Positions 7,467-12,104 of a stretch of 12,104 nt of DNA are shown one piece after another. The notes below the pieces were generated by a model, which saw only the letters and a list, made by a program, of their open reading frames with translations, did no database searches and had not been told where the DNA came from. A program made the position numbers and the translations under genes. The stretch comes from Candidatus Bathyarchaeota archaeon. GTDB lineage: Archaea > Thermoproteota > Bathyarchaeia > Bathyarchaeales > WAQA01. Where the stretch lies: the NCBI GenBank assembly GCA_015520475.1, contig WAQA01000177.1, positions 1 to 12,104 on the forward strand. The letters are read 5' to 3'. The number at the start of each line of letters is the position of its first letter. Position 1 is the stretch's first letter.

Positions 7467-8009
7467 ATGAAAAGGAAAAAGATCGAAGTCATGTATTTCT
7501 ATTCAGATCTATATGAGAGTGAAAGAACACTCTCGAAGCTATGCAGAGACCTAAATAAGAAGAGGCGGGACATAGAGATACGGCTCGTCAACGTTGAGGA
7601 TCCAGAGAACGAGGATATAACGAGATTATATGACATCAACGTGATCCCTGTTATGGTCTTCCTAACACCCAACGGTGATGTTGCAGCCAGAAGATGTATG
7701 CCGCTCTCAGCTAAGGAAGTGATAGAGGATGTTGCTGAGAGAATAAATAGGGGGGAGCTCCCAGATCCAGCAGCCGAACAGGTAAGACAGAAGATCCTGA
7801 AAGATTTAAAGTCTGTTACGAAGAGAAACGATCTAACACAGCTACTAATAGATCAGGTAATAAACGATATTAGAGAGGCAGACTCAGAAGAAGAATTATA
7901 TGAACTCATAAACGCCCATATAAGCGCGATTAACCATACAATACTCGACCTACAAAACTTCAGGCAGATACTGCAGAAGTTCTCGAGAAGACATCACTTC
8001 ATAGTTTAA
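7467..8009 (+). CDS. thioredoxin-fold protein lacking CXXC, with helical C-terminal extension
   Basis: A 180-residue protein. Residues 1-95 follow the thioredoxin fold: beta strand VMYFYSDLY (8-16), helix, second strand IEIRLVNVEDPE (37-48), the cis-proline signature VIP (59-61) before strand VMVFL, then the terminal helix. The redox CXXC is missing: the segment after the first strand reads SDLYESERT, and the only cysteines are C26 and C77. A disulphide reductase role is therefore unlikely, and a binding or scaffold role is possible. Residues 96-180 are predicted mostly helical and charged; I do not recognise that domain. There is no signal peptide or membrane segment. GGTGA ends six bases before the ATG. 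A TGTATAAG at 7445-7452 may be its TATA box but lies close to the start. Confidence 0.6.
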   Translation: MKRKKIEVMYFYSDLYESERTLSKLCRDLNKKRRDIEIRLVNVEDPENEDITRLYDINVIPVMVFLTPNGDVAARRCMPLSAKEVIEDVAERINRGELPDPAAEQVRQKILKDLKSVTKRNDLTQLLIDQVINDIREADSEEELYELINAHISAINHTILDLQNFRQILQKFSRRHHFIV

Positions 8010-8012
8010 CTC

Positions 8013-8061
8013 TGTCGACAAGAAGTCCCCATCCATCACGGATGGCGGATGAAAGTCGACA
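8013..8061 (+). repeat. nested inverted repeat downstream of the thioredoxin-fold gene
   Basis: TGTCGAC (8013-8019) pairs with GTCGACA (8055-8061), and inside it CCATCC (8029-8034) pairs with GGATGG (8040-8045) around a 5-base loop. The two stems are separated by a symmetric 9+9-base internal loop. It starts four bases after the stop codon, so it would form in the 3' untranslated RNA. It may protect or terminate the transcript, or bind a regulator, since GTCGAC is itself palindromic. Confidence 0.45.
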
Positions 8062-8065
8062 AATA

Positions 8066-8075
8066 CCTATATACC
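8066..8075 (+). promoter_or_regulatory. TATA box ahead of the second structured stretch
   Basis: CCTATATACC predicts a start of transcription around 8094-8100, more than 200 bases ahead of the XPF gene. It would give either a separate small RNA or a long structured leader for that gene. Confidence 0.45.
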
Positions 8076-8093
8076 CTTCTTCGATGTGAATAG

Positions 8094-8260
8094 TTAAGGA
8101 GTTGGGGGCCCGGATGATCATGGAGTAAACCTCCGAGTAAACCTCCATCTAGATTGGCTGGAAGAGCTGCCGGTGATGGTAGGTTCCCCTCTAGGAAGCA
8201 GGAGACCCTCCTGCGATAGAGAGAAACATTCCACTCCATCCTCACTCCTCAAAATAATTC
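8094..8260 (+). ncRNA. candidate structured RNA or long leader upstream of XPF, unknown family
   Basis: No convincing coding gene covers this stretch. It holds a perfect tandem repeat of GAGTAAACCTCC (8123-8134 and 8135-8146), each copy able to form a short GAG/CTC hairpin, and both enclosed by ATGGAG/CTCCAT (8120-8125, 8143-8148 region). Further on is a strong hairpin GCAGGAG-ACC-CTCCTGC (8198-8214) extended by CTCTA/TAGAG (8189-8193, 8217-8221) across a GGAA/GA internal loop. The GGTGATGG at 8172-8179 recalls the fluoride riboswitch, but the partner motif is absent. It could be a small RNA, a leader regulating XPF, or a decayed RNA gene. Confidence 0.35.
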
Positions 8261-8320
8261 TAGAGGGTAAAGTCATCCTTTTTAGACTCCTCCAAGAAAA
8301 TATCTACGAGGAAACTTTAA

Positions 8321-9064
8321 ATGCCGAACTCAGAGACTCTGCTGCCATACATAAAGAAGGAGAGAGGGAACAATCAACCCCTAATAATAATAGATAGTAG
8401 AGAAGCAAATACTGCGTCAAAGATAGTTAAGGCCCTAACAGAATTAGGAGCAGACATAAGCATACAACCACTTGAGAAAGGAGACTATATAATCTCTAAA
8501 GACTGCGCATTCGAGAGGAAGACTGTCCAGGACTTCGTATATACACTTACACATCGACACTTATTCGAGCAACTATTCCTCCTAAAAGAGGCATATCCAA
8601 AATCGTTCATAATAATCGAAGGCTACCTACCAATAATATATCGGTTCAGCAGGATAAAACCGACATCCATATGGGGTGCAATGTTCGCCCTAGCAAAACA
8701 GGGAATATCGCTGATCCCCACAGCAAACTATAAGGAGACAGCTGACCTCCTATACGTGTCAGCCAGACAAGAGCAGATAGTTGAGAGGCGGCCGGTAACT
8801 GTGCATCCAATAAAGAAGGTGGAGACGATACCTGACGCCCAAATATACTTCATATCAAGCCTACCAAACATAGGAAGGGAAAAGGCAATCTCAATACTGA
8901 AGTCATATGAGAACCCACTAAACGCCCTCATAAACGTTGAAAGATGGAGCCGTGACGTTCACGGTTTAGGTCCAAAAATAACAGAGAAGGTTAAGAAGGT
9001 TCTATACACACCCTTCAAACCAGAAGAAGAGAACTCAGCAAAAAAGGGCAGAGAAGAGGATTAG
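8321..9064 (+). CDS. xpf: XPF/ERCC4-family structure-specific nuclease, short archaeal form
   Basis: A DNA repair endonuclease that cuts flap, fork and branched DNA, 247 residues. The ERCC4 nuclease domain (about 20-155) has the metal-binding signature: D25 and E28 in IIIDSRE, G54-D55 in KGDYIIS and E65-R66-K67...D71 in FERKTVQD. A tandem helix-hairpin-helix DNA-binding domain follows (about 175-230, with SLPNIGREKAISIL and HGLGPKI). There is no helicase domain, as in crenarchaeal-type XPF, which in Sulfolobus works as a dimer with PCNA. I see no clear PCNA-interacting box at the charged C-terminus. ATG at 8321 follows an in-frame TAA directly, and GAGGA lies eight bases upstream. The next gene starts three bases after the stop, so the two are probably co-transcribed. 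Confidence 0.93.
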   Translation: MPNSETLLPYIKKERGNNQPLIIIDSREANTASKIVKALTELGADISIQPLEKGDYIISKDCAFERKTVQDFVYTLTHRHLFEQLFLLKEAYPKSFIIIEGYLPIIYRFSRIKPTSIWGAMFALAKQGISLIPTANYKETADLLYVSARQEQIVERRPVTVHPIKKVETIPDAQIYFISSLPNIGREKAISILKSYENPLNALINVERWSRDVHGLGPKITEKVKKVLYTPFKPEEENSAKKGREED

Positions 9065-9067
9065 CCG

Positions 9068-9571
9068 ATGGGAGATTTCACGATAATCTCAGTTAAGATA
9101 CCCAAAGAATTATACAATGAACTTGCAATAAGAATCCCGGAAGGTGAAAGAAGCAGATTCATACGGGAAGCGATAATAGAGAAACTAAAGAAGACGCCGA
9201 AACCAGACAAGATAATCGAGATTGAAGAGCGACTTAAAAAGATAGAGGCTGAAATATCAGAGATAAAACACCACCTATCAAACCTCGAAATCCTAACATT
9301 CGAGACGGGAAAGATAAATCCATACTCATTCTGCACAGACGAGATCGACAGAAAACTCATAGAGCACCTTCTCCACTACAAAGGAGCGACAACCCCTGAA
9401 CTATCAGAAGCCACAGGACTCAACAGATGGTTAATACTCAACAGACTAAAAAGAATAGAGAGAATATCCAAACAGAAGATTGGAAGACCAATAATAACAT
9501 ACTACGCTGGAAAAAGAATGGGAAAAAAGAAGGCATGGTGGATAACAGAAGACCTTATAGAAGAGGAATAA
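9068..9571 (+). CDS. ribbon-helix-helix / winged-helix DNA-binding protein
   Basis: A 167-residue putative transcription regulator with two DNA-binding modules. Residues about 4-42 look like a ribbon-helix-helix: strand FTIISVKIP, then two helices with the ERSRFIREAI pattern that is common in RHH proteins. Residues about 47-75 form a likely coiled coil (IEERLKKIEAEISEIKHHL). Residues about 92-165 look like a winged helix: KLIEHLLHYKGATTPELSEATGLNRWLILNRL contains a helix-turn-helix, followed by a basic wing. It probably dimerises through the RHH and coiled coil. It begins three bases after the XPF stop, so it is likely translated from the same message, and may regulate that operon or act with the nuclease on DNA. 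I know of no named family. Confidence 0.7.
   Translation: MGDFTIISVKIPKELYNELAIRIPEGERSRFIREAIIEKLKKTPKPDKIIEIEERLKKIEAEISEIKHHLSNLEILTFETGKINPYSFCTDEIDRKLIEHLLHYKGATTPELSEATGLNRWLILNRLKRIERISKQKIGRPIITYYAGKRMGKKKAWWITEDLIEEE
9554..9561 (+). promoter_or_regulatory. TATA box for tRNA-Arg
   Basis: CTTATAGA lies about 29 bases ahead of the tRNA's first base, within the last codons of the preceding gene. A second candidate, ACTATAAAC near 9571-9580, is too close to the tRNA for the normal spacing. Confidence 0.4.
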
Positions 9572-9586
9572 ACTATAAACCTAAAA

Positions 9587-9682
9587 GGGCCCGTAGCCCA
9601 GTCAGGATCAAGGCGCCGAACCGAAAGGTGCGTATGCCTCCGGAGCCGGAGATCCTGGGTTCGAATCCCAGCGGGCCCGCCA
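9587..9682 (+). tRNA. tRNA-Arg(CCG) with a 17-base intron in the anticodon stem
   Basis: The acceptor stem GGGCCCG/CGGGCCC is perfect, followed by discriminator G (9679) and an encoded CCA (9680-9682). The D arm is GCCC (9596-9599) with AGGC (9611-9614), with one C-A mismatch. The T arm is CTGGG-TTCGAAT-CCCAG (9655-9671). After removal of 9619-9635 the anticodon stem becomes CCGGC/GCCGG with loop CTCCGGA, giving anticodon CCG (9640-9642), which reads the arginine codon CGG. The intron falls between positions 29 and 30 rather than the usual 37/38. A decayed integrase lies immediately downstream. Confidence 0.95.
9619..9635 (+). other. tRNA intron at non-canonical position 29/30
   Basis: The 17-base insert fits a bulge-helix-bulge substrate of the archaeal splicing endonuclease. 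The central 4-pair helix is GCGC (9613-9616) with GCGT (9630-9633). The bulges are CGA (9617-9619) and ATG (9634-9636), each cut after its second base. The intron side is a 3-pair ACC/GGT stem with a GAAA tetraloop. The outer exon helix is weak, so this is a relaxed form. Confidence 0.88.
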
Positions 9683-9690
9683 TCTTTTAG

Positions 9691-9699
9691 TTCGAGTCC
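9691..9699 (+). other. T-loop-like sequence just after the tRNA, possible old attachment-site scar
   Basis: TTCGAGTCC matches the tRNA's own TTCGAATCC (9660-9668) at eight of nine bases and lies nine bases after its CCA end. It might be the trace of a duplicated tRNA 3' end, but it is short enough to be chance. Confidence 0.15.
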
Positions 9700-9707
9700 T
9701 TTAAATA
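9700..9707 (+). promoter_or_regulatory. TATA box for the integrase remnant
   Basis: TTTAAATA lies about 27 bases ahead of the TTG at 9730. It would give a leaderless or nearly leaderless message. Confidence 0.5.
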
Positions 9708-9729
9708 TACTTATATCAATTTTTGGTGT

Positions 9730-10410
9730 TTGCGGTTGGCCGGACGGGCGAAGTACGCCTCGCTCTTGGAAGGCGCTGATATCCGCCGTTGGTACGAGAA
9801 CGTTGCGCGCGGTTCACACGTCACAGCCGACGTTTACTTGCGGAGGCTAGGAGTCTTCTGTCAATCTTTTGGAAAGTGGCCCAAGGATCTTCTGAGTATG
9901 AGTGAAGCTGATCTTCTGCTTGATTACATCTCTATGATGGAGAGGGAGGAGCGTGCGGGCAGCTATGTTAAGTCTGCTCTTAAGGCCGTCAAGTCCTGGC
10001 CGGCTCATAATGGCATAGAGATCCGAAGAAAAAATAAAGATTAAAGGCGCTGATGATACACCTACACTTAGAGACGAGCACGTCCCCACACAGCAGGAGC
10101 TAAGAAGAATCTCTCTTTCGGCTGACAGAAAGGCTAGAGTTGCATGTGTACTCATGGCTCACAGCGGCTTGAGAACAAGCAGCATAGACAACTACGAACT
10201 CAGAGTAAAAGACTTCCAGGAGACGAGAATCAAAGACTGAGAGATAATCTTTGAAAAAGACACCCAAAATGATTGTTATCAGACCTGAACTCAGCAAGAC
10301 TGGACACCAATACCCACTCTTCTAAATAAAGAAGGATGCGAACACCTCAAAGACCACCTAGAAGAGAGGATACTAGACAGCGAGAAACTAACGCTAGACT
10401 TGCTGAGCAT
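9730..10410 (+). pseudogene. decayed tyrosine recombinase/integrase
   Basis: Remains of an archaeal tyrosine integrase. The first 104 codons, from TTG at 9730, give an intact core-binding (SAM-like) domain (RWYENVARGSHVTADVYLRR). One extra base in an A-run near 10026-10031 then shifts the frame, and the catalytic half continues in another frame: VPTQQELRRI, then AHSGLRTSSI, whose Arg is the first catalytic residue. A stop follows at 10238-10240. A second shift near 10255-10260 leads to TPKMIVIRPELSKTGHQYPLF and a stop at 10323-10325. A third shift leads to NKEGCEHLKDHLEERI, fading near 10410. The later catalytic motifs (HxxR and the nucleophilic Tyr) were not found, so it cannot be active. 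Its position directly behind tRNA-Arg, in the same direction, points to an old tRNA-targeted integrated element. Confidence 0.85.
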
Positions 10411-10484
10411 TAGTTGCCGATTTAATATAGCTGGACTTGCCTACGCTTTGAGTTATTTTTGCATCATAAGCAGTTGGCTTAAAT

Positions 10485-10536
10485 GTTATTTATATAACAA
10501 CCTGAAACTTTTTTTAAAGCTTGTTATGTAAATAAC
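10485..10536. repeat. 16-base inverted repeat around a promoter-like spacer
   Basis: The left arm GTTATTTATATAACAA (10485-10500) and right arm TTGTTATGTAAATAAC (10521-10536) are inverted copies matching at 15 of 16 positions, with a 20-base spacer. The left arm contains a TATA-like TTTATATAAC, and the right arm ends five bases before the ATG at 10541. It could be an operator for the following broken locus, or the ends of a tiny mobile element. Confidence 0.6.
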
Positions 10537-10540
10537 TATT

Positions 10541-10801
10541 ATGAAACTTTTAACTAGATATATCCTTTCAAGTTTCGGCGGAAAAGTTGTTACGAGAGAG
10601 GAACTAGAAGAGGTTTGCGGAAAATCTGTTCTTTTCGGCATAGAAACCTCATACGAACCAGTAACCTATCTGGACTTCAGTTTAGCATTTATCTTGGGTT
10701 CTGGAAAGAATCAGGTTCCGCCCCGAAATCGTTATCTGCCATTTATTGCTGTTCGCAGACTTTTACAGAGTTGGGGGGGAACTCATTTAAAGATCCTCTG
10801 A
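10541..10801 (+). pseudogene. small putative protein with helix-turn-helix-like N-terminus, probably truncated or degraded
   Basis: An 86-codon frame. The first 30 residues or so (MKLLTRYILSSF then VVTREELEEVCGK) resemble the N-terminal winged helix of AbiEi-like antitoxins and related archaeal regulators. After about residue 32 the translation no longer looks like a known protein, which suggests a deletion or frameshift in an originally longer gene. It follows the inverted repeat at 10485-10536 and precedes a broken RelE-like toxin, so this may have been an antitoxin half. The AbiEi link is recognition from a short stretch only and is weak. It might also be an intact but novel small protein. 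Confidence 0.35.
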
Positions 10802-10822
10802 AGGAGCTAGATATCTCTGGGA

Positions 10823-11034
10823 AGACTCAAGAGACTCGACAGAGAGGTTTAGATCAGAATTCTAAGGAGAGTAAAGACCTTAGAAGGGGAACCGTTCAGT
10901 GGAAAACGATTAGGGGGTGCCTCAGCGGGCTTCTATCACTCCGAATAGGGGACTACAGGATAATCTACCAAGTGTCGAGAGATCAAGTAATGATTCGAAC
11001 AGTCGGTCACCGCGGAACCTTCTATAGAAAATAA
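10823..11034 (+). pseudogene. broken RelE/ParE-family toxin remnant
   Basis: The C-terminus SLRIGDYRIIYQVSRDQVMI...VGHRGTFYRK (to the TAA at 11032-11034) has the strand pattern and the RxGDYRxxY and GHR..(F)Y motifs of RelE/ParE ribonuclease or gyrase toxins. The preceding part of the domain is readable one frame over: RLKRLDREV, a TAG at 10850-10852, then IRILRRVKTLEGEPFSGKRL up to about 10935, where a one-base shift joins the two. The gene therefore has one stop and one frameshift, and its N-terminal 15 residues or so are unclear. A continuous 139-codon frame (10615-11034) covers the area, but only its last 35 residues or so look like a real protein. Confidence 0.6.
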
Positions 11035-11053
11035 GAGATGTGGGGATGATCCT

Positions 11054-11617
11054 ATGAAGACAGGTAAAATAATACGTCGTTTTACTGCTAAGGATGGGAG
11101 AGAAGTTATCCTTAGAACGCCAAAGTGGGAAGATGCTGATGATCTAATGGAGTTGATCAATTCTCTCATAGAAGAAGGTGCGGATATAATGTATGATGTC
11201 AAGCTGACGCGAGATGAGGTGGTTGATTGGCTGTCGAGGGCAATAGCTCAATTGGAGAAGGGGAATGCATTCTGTATAGTTGCTGAAGTTGAGGGAAGGA
11301 TCATTGCTAGATCCGACATAACTAAGCGGAGATTTAGCTGTGAGAGTCATGTAGGCGACCTTGGCATCCTAATAAAAACAGGTTATAGAGATATAGGTAT
11401 AGGTACCGAAATGATGAAGACCTTGATAGATCAAGCTCGAAGGATGGGATTAAAAATATTAACCCTCACAGTATCTGCCACAAATAAGAGAGCAATTCAC
11501 GTTTACAAAAAAGTAGGCTTCAAGGAAACTGGGAGAATCCCAAAAGGAATCTACAGAAATGGAAAGTATATAGACCTCATCATAATGGTGAAAGAAGATT
11601 CTCAATTGAAAAAGTAG
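11054..11617 (+). CDS. GNAT-family N-acetyltransferase
   Basis: A 187-residue enzyme that transfers acetyl from acetyl-CoA to an amine; the acceptor is unknown. The acetyl-CoA pyrophosphate-binding loop is YRDIGIGTEMM (111-121), the R-x-x-G-x-G type, preceded by beta strand GDLGILI. Motif B follows as ATNKRAIHVYKKVGFKETGR (N144, Y151), ending with a strand pattern typical of RimJ/RimI-like members. The N-terminal 90 residues hold the variable acceptor side, and there is no membrane segment. ATG at 11054 directly follows GGGGATGATCC, close to the extended anti-Shine-Dalgarno complement. It begins 19 bases after the RelE remnant. AT-richer codons than in the left-hand genes hint at, but do not prove, acquisition with the neighbouring accessory region. 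Confidence 0.88.
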   Translation: MKTGKIIRRFTAKDGREVILRTPKWEDADDLMELINSLIEEGADIMYDVKLTRDEVVDWLSRAIAQLEKGNAFCIVAEVEGRIIARSDITKRRFSCESHVGDLGILIKTGYRDIGIGTEMMKTLIDQARRMGLKILTLTVSATNKRAIHVYKKVGFKETGRIPKGIYRNGKYIDLIIMVKEDSQLKK

Positions 11618-11643
11618 ACACTATCCAATTAAATAAATACCCG

Positions 11644-11674
11644 AAGAATTTAATAAATAGATGGAAAAATTCTT
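11644..11674. repeat. 8-base inverted repeat overlapping a promoter
   Basis: AAGAATTT (11644-11651) and AAATTCTT (11667-11674) are perfect inverted copies with a 15-base spacer. They lie between the acetyltransferase and the next gene, and the right arm touches the TATA box, so an operator or a transcript end is possible. The A/T richness makes chance plausible. Confidence 0.3.
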
Positions 11675-11680
11675 ATATAT
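11671..11680 (+). promoter_or_regulatory. TATA box for the secreted protein gene
   Basis: TCTTATATAT predicts transcription from about 11702-11706, leaving a leader of only about 8-11 bases before the ATG at 11713. Confidence 0.6.
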
Positions 11681-11712
11681 CTCTTTTTTTAAAAAAAATT
11701 ATCGATGTTATT

Positions 11713-12104
11713 ATGAGAGTTAGGAGAGTACTGATCTCTCTCTTTATCATTGTCATTTTAACAGCACTATTTTCTTGTAGCGTTGTTGGTGAAGATATAC
11801 TATATAGGCTGCTCCTCGACTGGTTAGAAGGCAAATCATTTGGAATCTTAAAGGTGAATGTAATTCCTGTTGATGTAAATGGAAACGAGTTAAGCGGAAC
11901 ATTTGTAATTCGGGTTCATAACTTCACGGATTATGACCTTAAGCCACACAGCGACATCGTCTATTATGGAACAGATAGAACCTTTACGTTGAAGATCTAT
12001 AGGAAGATACTTAGACGTGGAACACCGGAAGGAGAAGACAGTCCTAGAGTCATATATAAACCTCATGAATATACCATCTTCGTCACAAGCGCCGACCTAA
12101 AATA
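11713..12104 (+). CDS. secreted or lipid-anchored protein of unknown function, 3' partial
   Basis: An open frame of 130 codons from ATG at 11713 runs off the right edge. Residues 1-5 are basic (MRVRR), followed by a hydrophobic stretch LISLFIIVILTALFSCSV (7-24), a convincing signal peptide. FSC could be a lipobox-like site (C22), or the segment could remain as a membrane anchor. The visible mature part (GILKVNVIPVDVNGNELSG onward) alternates hydrophobic and polar residues like a beta-rich extracellular domain, with TFVIRVHNFTDYDL suggesting an immunoglobulin-like or carboxypeptidase-regulatory-like fold. I cannot assign a family. It has its own TATA box. Confidence 0.65.
   Translation, partial: MRVRRVLISLFIIVILTALFSCSVVGEDILYRLLLDWLEGKSFGILKVNVIPVDVNGNELSGTFVIRVHNFTDYDLKPHSDIVYYGTDRTFTLKIYRKILRRGTPEGEDSPRVIYKPHEYTIFVTSADLK

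Noticed and set aside
8172..8190. Fluoride-riboswitch-like GGTGATGG
   Set aside because: The downstream CTGATG-type partner and the pseudoknot pairing are absent, and no fluoride exporter follows.
8173..8397. 74-codon + strand frame overlapping the XPF start
   Set aside because: It runs through the hairpin stretch and into XPF in another frame, and no domain is recognisable.
9427..9690. 87-codon + strand frame
   Set aside because: It overlaps the DNA-binding protein gene in another frame and reads straight through the tRNA.

Overview
The window comes from an archaeon, most likely of the TACK group (Thermoproteota/Bathyarchaeia-like, probably thermophilic). This is inferred from four things: an archaeal EF-1 alpha, a helicase-less XPF/ERCC4 nuclease, a tRNA-Arg with a short intron at a non-canonical position, and TATA boxes about 25-32 bases ahead of genes, some of them apparently leaderless. 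The species cannot be named from the sequence alone. All convincing genes lie on the + strand.

Left third (1-4925): three carbohydrate-related genes. They are a GHL6-type glycoside-hydrolase-like protein cut by the left edge, a xylose-isomerase-like TIM barrel whose metal site has one Asp replaced by His, and a DUF3604/PHP-like metal-dependent protein. Each of the last two has its own TATA box, so this is a gene neighbourhood rather than one tight operon. It looks like a small degradation module for an unidentified sugar.

Middle (4926-9571): an FCP1/NIF-type HAD phosphatase that appears to start at CTG behind a perfect Shine-Dalgarno sequence; a gene-free stretch with a dense run of hairpins that I read as a candidate structured RNA (about 5744-5945); EF-1 alpha; a thioredoxin-fold protein without CXXC; a second gene-free structured stretch (about 8094-8260) with a perfect 12-base tandem repeat; then a two-gene operon of XPF nuclease and a ribbon-helix-helix/winged-helix DNA-binding protein.

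Right third (9572-12104): a tRNA-Arg(CCG) whose 17-base intron splits the anticodon stem and fits a bulge-helix-bulge splice site. Directly behind it lies a decayed tyrosine recombinase with several frameshifts and stops, the probable scar of an element integrated at this tRNA. Next come a 16-base inverted repeat, the broken remains of a possible toxin-antitoxin locus (RelE-like C-terminus), a GNAT acetyltransferase, and the start of a secreted protein cut by the right edge.

No CRISPR array, rRNA or intact insertion sequence was seen. The points most worth following are the two unexplained structured stretches, the tRNA intron, the CTG start and the His-substituted isomerase beside the GHL6 and DUF3604 genes.
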